A stretch of DNA of 64,000 nucleotides from a virus, in the IMG/VR virus record IMGVR_UViG_3300003690_000011, positions 1-64,000 of that record; one strand, given 5' to 3'. A program made the translations under genes and the position numbers. Under the pieces are notes generated by a model that was given only the letters and a program-made list of their open reading frames with translations, searched no databases and was not told where the DNA came from. Position 1 is the stretch's first letter. Each line of letters opens with the position of its first letter. Below, piece after piece: positions 22,984 to 32,893 of this stretch.

Positions 22984-25827
22984 TCACTTTATTCTAGAAC
23001 TTAAGGCTTCTTGGTCCTTATTAGGGGGCACCCCAAAAGAAGAGGAGTCGGGTTTAGTGGAAGAAGGAGGTAATATATAATTCCCAATATCATCTATTCT
23101 AGACATGATTGGAGGAAATGTATCAGGGAATGTCCCCGTAGACCGTCTTCTATCTAACTGAGTATAGGTTTGTGTGTATGAAGCGCGTGTTAAGGGGAAA
23201 ATTTTAATATCATTAACCAATCCATTTTTAAGTTTATTCCACAAATAAGTAGAATTTTCTAATGTTACAAATTTATTAAATTCCATCATAGATAACCGTG
23301 AAATTACATCAAACTCAAGTAAAGCTCTTCCATTACCCTCTCTTTTTATTACATAATTTGCATCTAATTCTTGGATTATTTCCCTAAGAAGCCGTATAGT
23401 AGTCTTAGTTCGCGCAGGTTTTTGTGTTACTAAGGACCCTACCAAATCTCCTACCCTGTAGCCTTCTTTAAAGAGAGGATTGTTGGGATTAAAAGTATTA
23501 ATTCTAGCTTGTAAATTTTCAGTACTTCCATATACATCAGTAGTTCCCTCCTCATAGGCATTCTTGTATTTTAACCATTGATTATTTTGTATAGCAAGAT
23601 TATTATCAATAGTAGGTATCACATGTAAAATACGGGTTGCGGCTCCTGTAGAATTTAGTGAGTATAACCTAGATTTTTCAGAAAAAGGCAAGTATTCAGT
23701 CCTATTTCCTGGAAATAAGATGTACATCCACGGAATACATCGTGGAAATAAGTCTTCACTACCCGTATCTGTTTTCGCGGTATCCGGTGAAAAATCTTCG
23801 CGGCTAACAGAGAAGGTTTCTGTAGCTGATGCATAATAGAAAAAAGGATCATCGTGATCAATAAATTGTACTCCATACGGTCCAAATTTATATTTAACCC
23901 ATTCATCAATAGCTGAAATTCCCGCCTCAGTAGTATGATCCATCAAAGTATAGGAAGCGGTAGTATTTTTTAAAAATGAGGAAGCTTTAGAGGTGGTAGT
24001 GATAGAGTCTAAATTTAATTTAAAGAATAATATATCAGGGGGAGGATCTTCTCCACTTAGATTTAAATTATAATTAAATTCCAAATCCGTAGCATTTGAA
24101 GAAGAAACAGATAACGTTTTTTGACCTGTACCTCCCAATAACTTCACTACCTGCTGTTGAATAGAGATAGGAACATAATAAGCTCGATCTACATCACTAG
24201 TAGCGTATACTCTCTGCCCATTTACAAGAATAAAATCCCCATCTTGTAAATATAAACCAGCACGGCCTATCACCTCATTATTATCACCAATATAATATTT
24301 TGCTTCTACCCCATCTACATCAATAGCAATATACTTATTTAAATCAGTAGCTAATGTCTTCCAGTTCTTGGCTACTTCATGATGCAGGCCGTTGCTTTGT
24401 GCGGGGTCTAAAGAAATTTTATTTTTTTCCAATAATCCTAGAGCTACCACAGTATTAACCGTAGAATTTGGACTAGGAAGTACAGGAATATTTCGAGGAG
24501 ACTGTTTAGCCATAGTAAGGAAAGAAAAAATCTCGTCATCATTTACAGTCCCATTTACTAATCTATTTTTAACAATAACACTAATATCTTGATCACTCAA
24601 CGGACTGCCATCCTGAAATCTAATCTGTCTTAAATTTTTTAGAAAATTTTCATTCAAACTATTAATTATATTCTCAGTAGTTAAATTTGCTAGAGCATTA
24701 GGTCTCCAATCATCAAAAGTATTATTTTTACTCTGTACATATCTTATACTTTGATGAATATTATTTCCAAATATACCGTGTGTTAGAGAATTATTATTTA
24801 CTCGGGGTTCTGGAGAGGGGATATCTCGCATGAGCGCAGTTGCGGGGTTCATATATCCTGTAGGAAATTTTCGGTTAACTTCTTGAATAAAGGATGGAGT
24901 ATTTATATTTAAAAATTCTATACCTCCTCCTACTGTACTTTTAGTATTGATATTAAGGGGAGGGAGTACATAAGCGCCTGCGGTAGTACCCACTCTTCCT
25001 CTATTCCTATTTTGTGGAGCAGGTAACTGATCTTTAGTAGCTCCTCTACTCCCCCCTACTAATTTAAATCCTCCAGGAATACTTGGTGCTTCCCCCTGTG
25101 GCGGTGGGGGAAATGGAGGTGGGGGTGGAGGATCACGCCCAGGCTCCCCATCCCCACAAACCCATCGTCGGGTACGAACAACTACATCTGCACAGCACTT
25201 CTCTCCATGGCAACATTTACCTGTACCAAGATCGGCACAATCTGATCCCAGAGTTTCATTAGCATCGTCTGAATCTAACTGCAAACCTGGATCGCTATTA
25301 ATATCATCTAGTAGCTTTTGATAAGAATCAGAGTGGCCTGGATCATTCTGACCAATTTCTTTACAAGATTGGGTAAAACGATGATTACTCACTAACCAAC
25401 AATTATTATCTCCTTCATAGTTATAAGTAAGACGCCCGCTCCCCGTAATTCTACAGTAACATTTACCACCTCCTCCTCCTGGTGTTCCTGGGGAAGGGGG
25501 TCCAGGGGTGGATGGGGCCCCCAGCCCTGGCGTTCCTGGGGAAGGGGGTCCAGGGGTCTGCGCGGCGGGAGGCTCGGGAGGAGGCCCTGGAGGTGGGGGT
25601 GGAGGTGGGGGTGGTGGAGGTTGTGGAGGTTGTGGTGGAGGTGGGGGTGGTGGAGGAGGGGGTGGTTCTCCAGGTGGGGGTGGAATTGGCGGGGGCCCCG
25701 GAATTCCAATTGTATCTATGGTAGGTTTAGGCCCAGGAATATCTATATTTATAGGAGTTGGAAAATCTGGAAAATTTAAAGCTTCCCCTTGTCCTGGGAG
25801 TAATTGTCCACACTCAAAATATGTCAC
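22984..25827 (-). CDS. Virion protein with polyproline and cysteine-rich N-terminal region (947 residues)
   Basis: Residues about 45-85 are almost pure proline; 85-120 hold two copies of a 16-residue P-G-P-P-S-P-G-T-P-G unit. Residues about 122-223 contain roughly a dozen cysteines (C-Y-C, K-C-C, K-C-C, V-C-G), and a second proline run follows. The remaining 700 residues look like a structural protein. It ends the tail/fibre block and precedes the prohead operon, so a tail-tip or fibre-network protein is likely. The Pro-rich part may be a stalk and the Cys-rich part a disulfide- or metal-bound knob; both are guesses. Confidence 0.5.
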   Translation of the reverse strand: MTYFECGQLLPGQGEALNFPDFPTPINIDIPGPKPTIDTIGIPGPPPIPPPPGEPPPPPPPPPPPQPPQPPPPPPPPPPPGPPPEPPAAQTPGPPSPGTPGLGAPSTPGPPSPGTPGGGGGKCYCRITGSGRLTYNYEGDNNCWLVSNHRFTQSCKEIGQNDPGHSDSYQKLLDDINSDPGLQLDSDDANETLGSDCADLGTGKCCHGEKCCADVVVRTRRWVCGDGEPGRDPPPPPPFPPPPQGEAPSIPGGFKLVGGSRGATKDQLPAPQNRNRGRVGTTAGAYVLPPLNINTKSTVGGGIEFLNINTPSFIQEVNRKFPTGYMNPATALMRDIPSPEPRVNNNSLTHGIFGNNIHQSIRYVQSKNNTFDDWRPNALANLTTENIINSLNENFLKNLRQIRFQDGSPLSDQDISVIVKNRLVNGTVNDDEIFSFLTMAKQSPRNIPVLPSPNSTVNTVVALGLLEKNKISLDPAQSNGLHHEVAKNWKTLATDLNKYIAIDVDGVEAKYYIGDNNEVIGRAGLYLQDGDFILVNGQRVYATSDVDRAYYVPISIQQQVVKLLGGTGQKTLSVSSSNATDLEFNYNLNLSGEDPPPDILFFKLNLDSITTTSKASSFLKNTTASYTLMDHTTEAGISAIDEWVKYKFGPYGVQFIDHDDPFFYYASATETFSVSREDFSPDTAKTDTGSEDLFPRCIPWMYILFPGNRTEYLPFSEKSRLYSLNSTGAATRILHVIPTIDNNLAIQNNQWLKYKNAYEEGTTDVYGSTENLQARINTFNPNNPLFKEGYRVGDLVGSLVTQKPARTKTTIRLLREIIQELDANYVIKREGNGRALLEFDVISRLSMMEFNKFVTLENSTYLWNKLKNGLVNDIKIFPLTRASYTQTYTQLDRRRSTGTFPDTFPPIMSRIDDIGNYILPPSSTKPDSSSFGVPPNKDQEALSSRIK
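25484..25557. repeat. 48-base-period repeat and G-rich tract
   Basis: The 26 bases at 25484-25509 recur exactly at 25532-25557, encoding the duplicated 16-residue Pro/Gly unit. The plus strand from here to about 25695 is a run of GGnGG blocks that could form G-quadruplexes. Confidence 0.8.
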
Positions 25828-25845
25828 TTTCTTATTGTACTATTT

Positions 25846-28521
25846 CTAAATTGTAAGTTGACCTAAATTAGGGTTATTTCCTAAATCAGTATGATGTCTA
25901 TCTGAATCCATTACTAGAGATAAAGACCAAGAAACAGAAGGAAGAACACTTCTACCTACCTTAGGATTACCTTTATAACCCTTGCAATAGGGGACGTTGC
26001 CGGGACCCACATATTCATTATTCTCAAAATTCATAATATTTTCATTCATTACGTACCAACCAGCTGTATTCCATCGGTCAACACGTACAGATCTATTCAT
26101 ATACATTCCATTTGGGCCGGACCCGCCACCGCCGCCGCTCTGGATGCCCCAGACAGGTATTGCCCAATAGGATACGCTCGTCCTTGGGCTCCACTCATGA
26201 GCATTCTGATTTATACTTTTTCCTGCCCACGCAACATATACGATAAAATAATCAGTGCCTTGAGCATCATTTCCACTAGGTCTTCCTTTTTCTACCCAAA
26301 GTCCCTGACAAAATCCCGCTGACTGAGTGTAGGAGGATCTGTTGAGCGACCCTCTCCCCGCTGCCCCTATACAATTAGCTAGGTTAACATTAACATGATA
26401 ATCTACACAACCATTAGGTCTTGTAAAATAGATCTTTTTTTTACATAGATAAAAATAATGTGGGGCCATCATATTGTGGGTTGTGAGCGCGTTTATCTCA
26501 TACATACCGTCACAATTTTTAAGTCTGCCATACGTTGCGGTATCATAGATGCCATCAAGGAGAACCGCCCCCCCTCCATCAGAACCTTCTCCTTCCCCCA
26601 TCCAACAAGCGCCATTGATCATAGGACTTTGAGTAGTATCAGACTCAGTACTAGACTTCATAGGTGTAAAAACAGGTGTTATGAAATCACCTGGATAACC
26701 TCCTGGGTGATCCAACTCCGTCCATTTACCCACCCACTCAGCAACATCCCAATCAGGCAAAACAGGAATATCTCCTCCATCAATAACACCTAAATTCGCT
26801 CCATTCTGAGAGTCAGTTCCATTAACCATTTTTTCTAGAACATCAAGATCATTTACCCCGCCTTCATCACTTCCACCCTGAGTCGCCCTGTGCATGAAAT
26901 CATATAACACTCCTTCCGGCCCAAAAGCTAATCCTCCATAAATCCACCCAGTAGCTGCTTGACCTTGATGAGGAATCTCTGGAATCGCCGCCTCAACTTG
27001 ATCTACTCTAATATTGAGAGCATCATTAACCCTCTTTATTTCCCAATCTACCTCCACTCGACCTACCGCAGGATTAGCTAATGAAAGTTGGGGGGTAGCT
27101 GCTGCAATCCCTGCTCTTTCATTGTAGGCTAATTCTGCTGTTCTGAATAGAGGTCTAATATCTATTACATCCGTTTCAACCACTACAGTTGAACCATTCT
27201 GTACCCAAACATAGGCTACAGGAAGAATAGACTGTCCTACTAATTCCAAAGCATTATTTTCTAATTTCTCTGATATTAGAGGAGCAATATTTAAAATATC
27301 ATCGGGAGATGGAAACGATCCACGAACATCAAAAGCTACATCATTTCCTGAAGTGGCAGTAAACCCCATATCCGCATTATTCTGATCACCAGGACTTGCC
27401 ATTATTTTAGGATTGAGGTCAGCATCAGCCCCTGCTACCCTTTTATAACTATCAAGAGTTACATTAGGGTCAGTATCAGAATATCTCATACTAATACCCG
27501 CTCCTCGAACAATTCCTAAAATAGGTTTAGTTATAGTAGTTCCAGGAATATTTGCCCCAGCATCTCCTCCCCTGGCTATCTGAGCAGCACTGGCGTCGAT
27601 TGATTTACTATAAATAAATACCATATCTATTCTACTCTGAGCCCCCTCTATCTGTATTTCAGTCCCCTCTTCATCGAAATAATTAAAATCATTTGGGGAA
27701 AACGGAGGAACTTCAACAGTGATCTCCTCACTAATATCTACAATTGAAGTTCTAGCTATGCCACGCCACTTTTTAATTAATTGAGACTCCAACATACCTA
27801 ATTGAGTAAGACTATCCGTAGGAGTAAATAAAGTTTCTGCTATCCAATTATCGACAGACCCATCTGATCGCGCCCATAGTAAAGCTTGATTAACTACGTT
27901 AGGGTTTCTCCCCACATAGTTCATCGGAGAATAGGATATGGAACCATTATGATCATGAGTATACCAATTTACTCCAGTACCATTAAGTGGAGTATCAGGT
28001 GAATATATTGGTCGAGTTGTAATTCTGTTTTCTAAACCCGTCATTCCTAAAGCATTTTGAGAAAGAAGTAAACTATCTCTAAATTTTTCTAAAACATTAA
28101 CTAACAGAGTGTTCCATGACGGAGAGACTCCTGATGGAAATGCTCCAGCATTTGCGGCAGTTATCTTGAACTGTTCCATAGCTCCAGGTAATTCACTTGC
28201 ACCAATCTTTTTTAAATATTGAAGAGGTTCTTTCGTTACGCCATCATTAATACGAGCAGTAAATCTTCCTGGTTTTACACGAATTACTCTATCGGCTCCT
28301 GTAGCATATGGGCGTAATTCATCCAAATCCCTTCGTTTTATTCCTAAAGGAGCATCAGATATTGTTCGGATTAATTGATCTTTTAACCACTTACAATTCT
28401 CTTCCAACTGTTTGATAGGGATGTTATCTACTTCAAAGAAATAAGGATCATTAGCTTTAAAATAACGAACGGGATCCGTAAATCTATAAACACTATCTTC
28501 ATAATCTAGTTCTTCTGCCAT
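25846..28521 (-). CDS. Tail fibre/baseplate protein (891 residues)
   Basis: The N-terminus F-T-D-P-V-R-Y-F-K-A-N-D-P-Y-F-F-E-V-D-N (then I-P-I-K-Q-L-E-E-N) resembles the start of the neighbouring 1244-residue protein (W-E-Q-D-N-L-P-L-Y-D-L-E-E-R), suggesting a shared baseplate-attachment module. The rest is large, Gly/Asn-rich and mostly beta, without an enzymatic motif that I recognise. The C-terminal W-A-I-P-V-W-G region could be receptor-facing. Starts 1 base from the preceding gene's stop. Confidence 0.55.
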   Translation of the reverse strand: MAEELDYEDSVYRFTDPVRYFKANDPYFFEVDNIPIKQLEENCKWLKDQLIRTISDAPLGIKRRDLDELRPYATGADRVIRVKPGRFTARINDGVTKEPLQYLKKIGASELPGAMEQFKITAANAGAFPSGVSPSWNTLLVNVLEKFRDSLLLSQNALGMTGLENRITTRPIYSPDTPLNGTGVNWYTHDHNGSISYSPMNYVGRNPNVVNQALLWARSDGSVDNWIAETLFTPTDSLTQLGMLESQLIKKWRGIARTSIVDISEEITVEVPPFSPNDFNYFDEEGTEIQIEGAQSRIDMVFIYSKSIDASAAQIARGGDAGANIPGTTITKPILGIVRGAGISMRYSDTDPNVTLDSYKRVAGADADLNPKIMASPGDQNNADMGFTATSGNDVAFDVRGSFPSPDDILNIAPLISEKLENNALELVGQSILPVAYVWVQNGSTVVVETDVIDIRPLFRTAELAYNERAGIAAATPQLSLANPAVGRVEVDWEIKRVNDALNIRVDQVEAAIPEIPHQGQAATGWIYGGLAFGPEGVLYDFMHRATQGGSDEGGVNDLDVLEKMVNGTDSQNGANLGVIDGGDIPVLPDWDVAEWVGKWTELDHPGGYPGDFITPVFTPMKSSTESDTTQSPMINGACWMGEGEGSDGGGAVLLDGIYDTATYGRLKNCDGMYEINALTTHNMMAPHYFYLCKKKIYFTRPNGCVDYHVNVNLANCIGAAGRGSLNRSSYTQSAGFCQGLWVEKGRPSGNDAQGTDYFIVYVAWAGKSINQNAHEWSPRTSVSYWAIPVWGIQSGGGGGSGPNGMYMNRSVRVDRWNTAGWYVMNENIMNFENNEYVGPGNVPYCKGYKGNPKVGRSVLPSVSWSLSLVMDSDRHHTDLGNNPNLGQLTI

Positions 28522-31500
28522 TTAATTATCTCTCTTCAAATCAAAAATATTAGCCGATTTAAATCCTATAGTTGCAGATGCATCTCCTTCAAAAGCTTCT
28601 GAGCCTGCATCTAGGCTATCTCTGGATCTATATAAGTATACTTTCCTAGGTCTCCCCGACATTCCTATAGAAGCATTTTTCGCATTAGCGAATAAGTTAG
28701 AGGCTGATTCATCTAACATACATTGAGTGGGGTTATCATCAACAAACTCTTTACAATAATAAAATCCAGAAGTCCATAATTGATCTGCCACTCCGTATCC
28801 CCTTGAATCATAACTCAATTTTAATAAATTGGGATAATTACTGCTTGTTGCATTTGCCTCTCCCCATGTAGTGGTATCAGGACTAGCCAAAGCAGATACA
28901 GGAGCCGACATATTGTAACATTGTGAGAAAATTTGATATACAGGGCCTGCAACTCCATAAAAATCATGACCCCCCAACGCACACGCTCCATTAATATAAC
29001 CACTCATATCAGCATATAAAAGTTTAGTTTCTGGTTTGGGAGAGAAGTAAAGTCTGAACACACCTTGATTGTCATAGTTAACTACCCCTGCTCCATATAT
29101 CCCTGCATCTACATGCCCCATAAATCCCCGTCCTGATACAGCAATACCTGCGTCTACTAAGCGTTTAACTAAAGCCAAAGGAAGGATCCCCTCCAAAGCA
29201 GCGGCAGTACCGGCATCTCCTCGATCCACTCCCGATACAGGATAATATCTCCCAAAGGGTTCATTAAACCCAACACCAGAAGGAATTAGCCATGCACCAC
29301 TTCCTGCCCCAAAAGTATCTAACACACTTAGAACACCCGTATCAGGAGTAGCAGAGGGAGCCCCAGACGCTATTATATCACGCCCCGCACCCGGAGATAC
29401 GGGGTTATTTCCTGGCACCTCAGCCGACGCCCACAATGCACTAGGACCATGATACCCCACATCATAAGGATACATTGCACTAACGGAGCAATAAGCTGCA
29501 TTAAGTCTAGATGTATCAGCAATATTCCACATCATTAGGAGATTACAGGGGGTTCCACTACAACTATAGAATACGGAATCCATGGGCGAAGTACTTGTTC
29601 CAACGGGAAAATTAACATTCATCACATTAACTACACTATCTTCGGTAGCTCGTAGACAAACTCCTCCTTTGGACATCCATGCCATCTTCTCCTCCCAGGT
29701 ATTATCGTCATAATAGGATTTAACGCTAATAGCAAATTGATTACTAGAAGTATAAACATCAAAGGTGGGGGAAGTTCCTCCAGCCCCTAAGGCCGCAAAT
29801 TGTGAATATGATAAATTCCTGCTAGTTGAAGAAAGATCATCCATTTCAAATCCAGTATATGCTGATTCATTCTGCGGATTCGGGAAGAACTGTAAAGATC
29901 CGTTACGTAAAATTTCTCTGGTATCCGCATCTACAATGTAATCAGTTCCATCTGCTAGTAGAATTCGCCCCGTGGGACTATTACCCCAAGATCCTGCATA
30001 GTCTCCTAAGTCTCTCAGATTAATTGTAGAGTTTTTATTAGCTACTAAACAAGACCTTGTTGAGTGTAACTCAACAGAAGTATGATTCCCTACGTCACTT
30101 AAATCAAAACCACTTACATCTATTGTATTGGTGGAATCGAGTTGTGGAGGAGTAATATTAATAACGGAATTATCTTCTGCCAGAACATCCACTCCAAATT
30201 GTCCAATAAATGTAGGCCCATGCAATCCTATAGTAGAATTTTTAGAGGCATACAACCCAGCAACATACCGCTGGTAGTCATATCCAGGAGGACCCATAAT
30301 AAAAGTAGCTCCGTTTTTAGTTCCATAAAACTCAACATTGGAATTATTATTAGCTTGAAGAGCTAGGCCATAATGGGGAGTATTAGGAACGAAATTACTT
30401 TGTAACCTAGGTACAATAAAAGTATTTAGAAAATTTGCTTTCGAGTGATCAACTTGAATTGCAGGTGGAATTAAAGTATTGGGAGTTTCCCCCCACCTCA
30501 GTCCCCCATGAGCAAAGAGAAAAGCAGTATTTCCATAGGAAGTGGGTATATGCACCTTCTTTTTGAAAGAAAACTCACTGTTTGCCTGTAAATCTAAGTG
30601 CTGTCCGTTATGAGCAAAATCAGTTTGTTTATTACGGTACTGTCCAGTAGTACCAGGATTACCAGAAGTATCCACCATTACACTAGAATTCTTTGACAAT
30701 AATCCTTTTTCTTGATTACCTCCTACACACAAATCCTCATATACAAGTTGAGAATTATTTAAAGAAATTCCATCCAAATTTCCATAGACATCAAGAAGAC
30801 CTTTCAAATCAACTTGTGAATTATTTAACTCTATCCCAAATGTATTATTAAGTTCAAAGGTAGAGATACCCCCTGTCTTCGAGTTAGTAAGAACTGAACG
30901 AGGAAGACCGCCAGTAAGTTTAGAGTTATCTAAACGCATACCGAGATTATTTCGAGAAGCACACAGAATAACATCCCGACCTTCGCCCTCCCACTCACCC
31001 GCACCCGCTTCCGTAGTAGCTGTAAGTAAGGCGCTAATAGAAATATCACTATTTACTCCATGAAAACCTATACCTCGATCAGGGAAGCGTCCCGTACTTG
31101 AAGATAATTCATAATTTCTATATGCAAATGCTGATCTTGATAAAACTACTTTTGAATTATTAAATTTAAACCCAGCTTCTTTACATCTAATAGCCGCACA
31201 ATTTTCTAGAAGTACATCCGAATTTGTGATTTCTATTCCCGTTCGTTTGGGGCTGCGTAGGAGAACCGCACCCATTCCTGTTTGATTATCTCCATCAACC
31301 AAGAAATTTCGTATATAAATAGGCCCATCACAATCCTTTACACTAATTTTACTACAACGATTAAGATATGTGGACCCTCCCGCACTCGTATCAACGGCAA
31401 TATCGAGTCTCTTTACAAATGTATCATCTATAGGATTAACCGCACTCATATCAAAGCCTGCGGCTATAGATGCATCTGTTGTCTCATTCTCATAAGGATC

Positions 31501-32256
31501 TAGCCCAAATGTGTAGAGGGTGGCAGGCGTAGGCATAAATTCTGTTTTCGTATTTCTGACGGAGACAGTTAGAGGAGATCTGCGATTATAAGAATCAGGG
31601 TACAGGAAAGTATAAACTGAAGATAAACGAGATACGGTATCATCAACCCCATCAACATCACTATCTTGTAAAACCCTAGTAGAAATATGTACTGCCGACG
31701 TACAAACATAGTCGCTATTACCTGAAAAGAGAGTAGCACTCAAATCAGGAGCCAATAAATTAGTAACTAGAGGATAATTTTTATCGGACGCAGGCTCATC
31801 AACTATTGCCTTAATTTGTCCCGAAGTTGTAAAAATTTTAGAATAAGCTCTATTTATAATTTCAATAGAACCACCCTCTTCAATTCTAATATTATGTAAT
31901 TCCAGTTTACCTAGATCTCCAAAGTTACAAACCTCAACGAGAACAGGGAATCTAACTACCTTAGGAATGGCTGCGAGACAAGCTGATAGAGTGGTAAATA
32001 TTGTTGAATCAGCGACTAAAGTATTAGTAGGTGTATTTCCTGATACTGTTAAGGCAAAGCCTGTAATAGAAGAAGTAGGGAACCCACCCTGCTCCCACAT
32101 CTCATAAGTTCTCTCCTCTAAATCATAAAGGGGCAGATTATCTTGTTCCCAATTATAGAAAGAACTTGTATCAAATTTAGCTACATAAGGAGCCCATTGG
32201 TTAAATAATTTAACACTTCCACTAGTTGTATAAATATCATGTCTATTAAATGTCAT
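28522..32256 (-). CDS. Tail fibre/spike protein with parallel beta-helix (1244 residues)
   Basis: After an N-terminal adaptor-like segment (F-Y-N-W-E-Q-D-N-L-P-L), residues about 300-800 show repeated short rungs such as L-N-N-S-Q, D-N-S-K, K-N-S-S-V and N-N-S-K-V, each with Asn/Ser turns. This is the pattern of right-handed parallel beta-helices in phage tailspikes and fibres. No catalytic motif can be assigned; such folds often bind or cleave polysaccharide. The C-terminal 400 residues are globular-looking and variable in type, and may bind the receptor. Confidence 0.6.
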   Translation of the reverse strand: MTFNRHDIYTTSGSVKLFNQWAPYVAKFDTSSFYNWEQDNLPLYDLEERTYEMWEQGGFPTSSITGFALTVSGNTPTNTLVADSTIFTTLSACLAAIPKVVRFPVLVEVCNFGDLGKLELHNIRIEEGGSIEIINRAYSKIFTTSGQIKAIVDEPASDKNYPLVTNLLAPDLSATLFSGNSDYVCTSAVHISTRVLQDSDVDGVDDTVSRLSSVYTFLYPDSYNRRSPLTVSVRNTKTEFMPTPATLYTFGLDPYENETTDASIAAGFDMSAVNPIDDTFVKRLDIAVDTSAGGSTYLNRCSKISVKDCDGPIYIRNFLVDGDNQTGMGAVLLRSPKRTGIEITNSDVLLENCAAIRCKEAGFKFNNSKVVLSRSAFAYRNYELSSSTGRFPDRGIGFHGVNSDISISALLTATTEAGAGEWEGEGRDVILCASRNNLGMRLDNSKLTGGLPRSVLTNSKTGGISTFELNNTFGIELNNSQVDLKGLLDVYGNLDGISLNNSQLVYEDLCVGGNQEKGLLSKNSSVMVDTSGNPGTTGQYRNKQTDFAHNGQHLDLQANSEFSFKKKVHIPTSYGNTAFLFAHGGLRWGETPNTLIPPAIQVDHSKANFLNTFIVPRLQSNFVPNTPHYGLALQANNNSNVEFYGTKNGATFIMGPPGYDYQRYVAGLYASKNSTIGLHGPTFIGQFGVDVLAEDNSVINITPPQLDSTNTIDVSGFDLSDVGNHTSVELHSTRSCLVANKNSTINLRDLGDYAGSWGNSPTGRILLADGTDYIVDADTREILRNGSLQFFPNPQNESAYTGFEMDDLSSTSRNLSYSQFAALGAGGTSPTFDVYTSSNQFAISVKSYYDDNTWEEKMAWMSKGGVCLRATEDSVVNVMNVNFPVGTSTSPMDSVFYSCSGTPCNLLMMWNIADTSRLNAAYCSVSAMYPYDVGYHGPSALWASAEVPGNNPVSPGAGRDIIASGAPSATPDTGVLSVLDTFGAGSGAWLIPSGVGFNEPFGRYYPVSGVDRGDAGTAAALEGILPLALVKRLVDAGIAVSGRGFMGHVDAGIYGAGVVNYDNQGVFRLYFSPKPETKLLYADMSGYINGACALGGHDFYGVAGPVYQIFSQCYNMSAPVSALASPDTTTWGEANATSSNYPNLLKLSYDSRGYGVADQLWTSGFYYCKEFVDDNPTQCMLDESASNLFANAKNASIGMSGRPRKVYLYRSRDSLDAGSEAFEGDASATIGFKSANIFDLKRDN

Positions 32257-32257
32257 T

Positions 32258-32893
32258 TTAGAAATTGAGTGTCCATCTAAATATTAAACTAAAATCATTA
32301 GTTTTGCGTATGTTGCTAAAAGTGCGATAGGCTGCTAAAATAGAAGCAGTAGGGCTCGTATCTCCTCGGGGATTTTTTACAAATAATCCAATTTCATTTA
32401 AGTATGCGTCCTCACCCCCATCATCACGCATACCGTTAGCAGCTTCATCATCAACTACGAGAGTGTATCTTACAGAGTTGTCCGCTATTCGAGTTACCTT
32501 ATTAGCAGGAATCATAGCAAAGTCTACATCCGTCGTATCCGTAGTATTAGTTATTTGTGTAGCCCTTTCAATAAAGAGATTGCTTCCTCCACCATACCCC
32601 CCAGGTACACCCCCTTCAACGAGAGGCCCTGACAATTGATATGTAGTACTAGTTTCTAGTATAGTATCCGTTACGCCTGCGGCTCTTCCTGAAACTCCCA
32701 ATTGAAATCTATCAATTTGGTAATCTAAAACTGTATCAGATCCAGATGCAGTAAACAAATATGTTAAAGATACGCCCATCCCTGATACAATAACATTGTG
32801 ATCATCGAATAGAATTTCTTCAACACCATCCTTAGATCTTTTAATAATGGTTAAATGCCCATAAATACCGAGTTCTTCTGTAAAATTTTTCAT
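32258..32893 (-). CDS. Baseplate/fibre accessory protein, paralogue of the next gene (211 residues)
   Basis: Start ATG 32893 overlaps the upstream stop as ATGA; an in-frame GTG 18 bases earlier is less convincing. The N-terminal half (Y-G-H-L-T-I-I-K ... N-V-I-V-S-G-M-G-V-S-L) and end (F-R-W-T-L-N-F) match the 386-residue neighbour (G-E-V-E-I-Y ... N-L-I-V-N-G-A-G-V-L-L; K-W-R-L-H-F). Probably a structural connector of the fibre apparatus; no known family recognised. Confidence 0.5.
   Translation of the reverse strand: MKNFTEELGIYGHLTIIKRSKDGVEEILFDDHNVIVSGMGVSLTYLFTASGSDTVLDYQIDRFQLGVSGRAAGVTDTILETSTTYQLSGPLVEGGVPGGYGGGSNLFIERATQITNTTDTTDVDFAMIPANKVTRIADNSVRYTLVVDDEAANGMRDDGGEDAYLNEIGLFVKNPRGDTSPTASILAAYRTFSNIRKTNDFSLIFRWTLNF

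Noticed and set aside
25482-25849. Plus-strand glycine-rich open frames opposite the polyproline region
   Set aside because: They are the antisense of GGn/CCn repeats; no ribosome site, and the minus-strand gene is continuous with clear protein-like sequence on both sides.
28522-32256. Pectate-lyase or endosialidase activity in the beta-helix fibre
   Set aside because: Beta-helix rungs are visible but no catalytic residues can be assigned from sequence alone.
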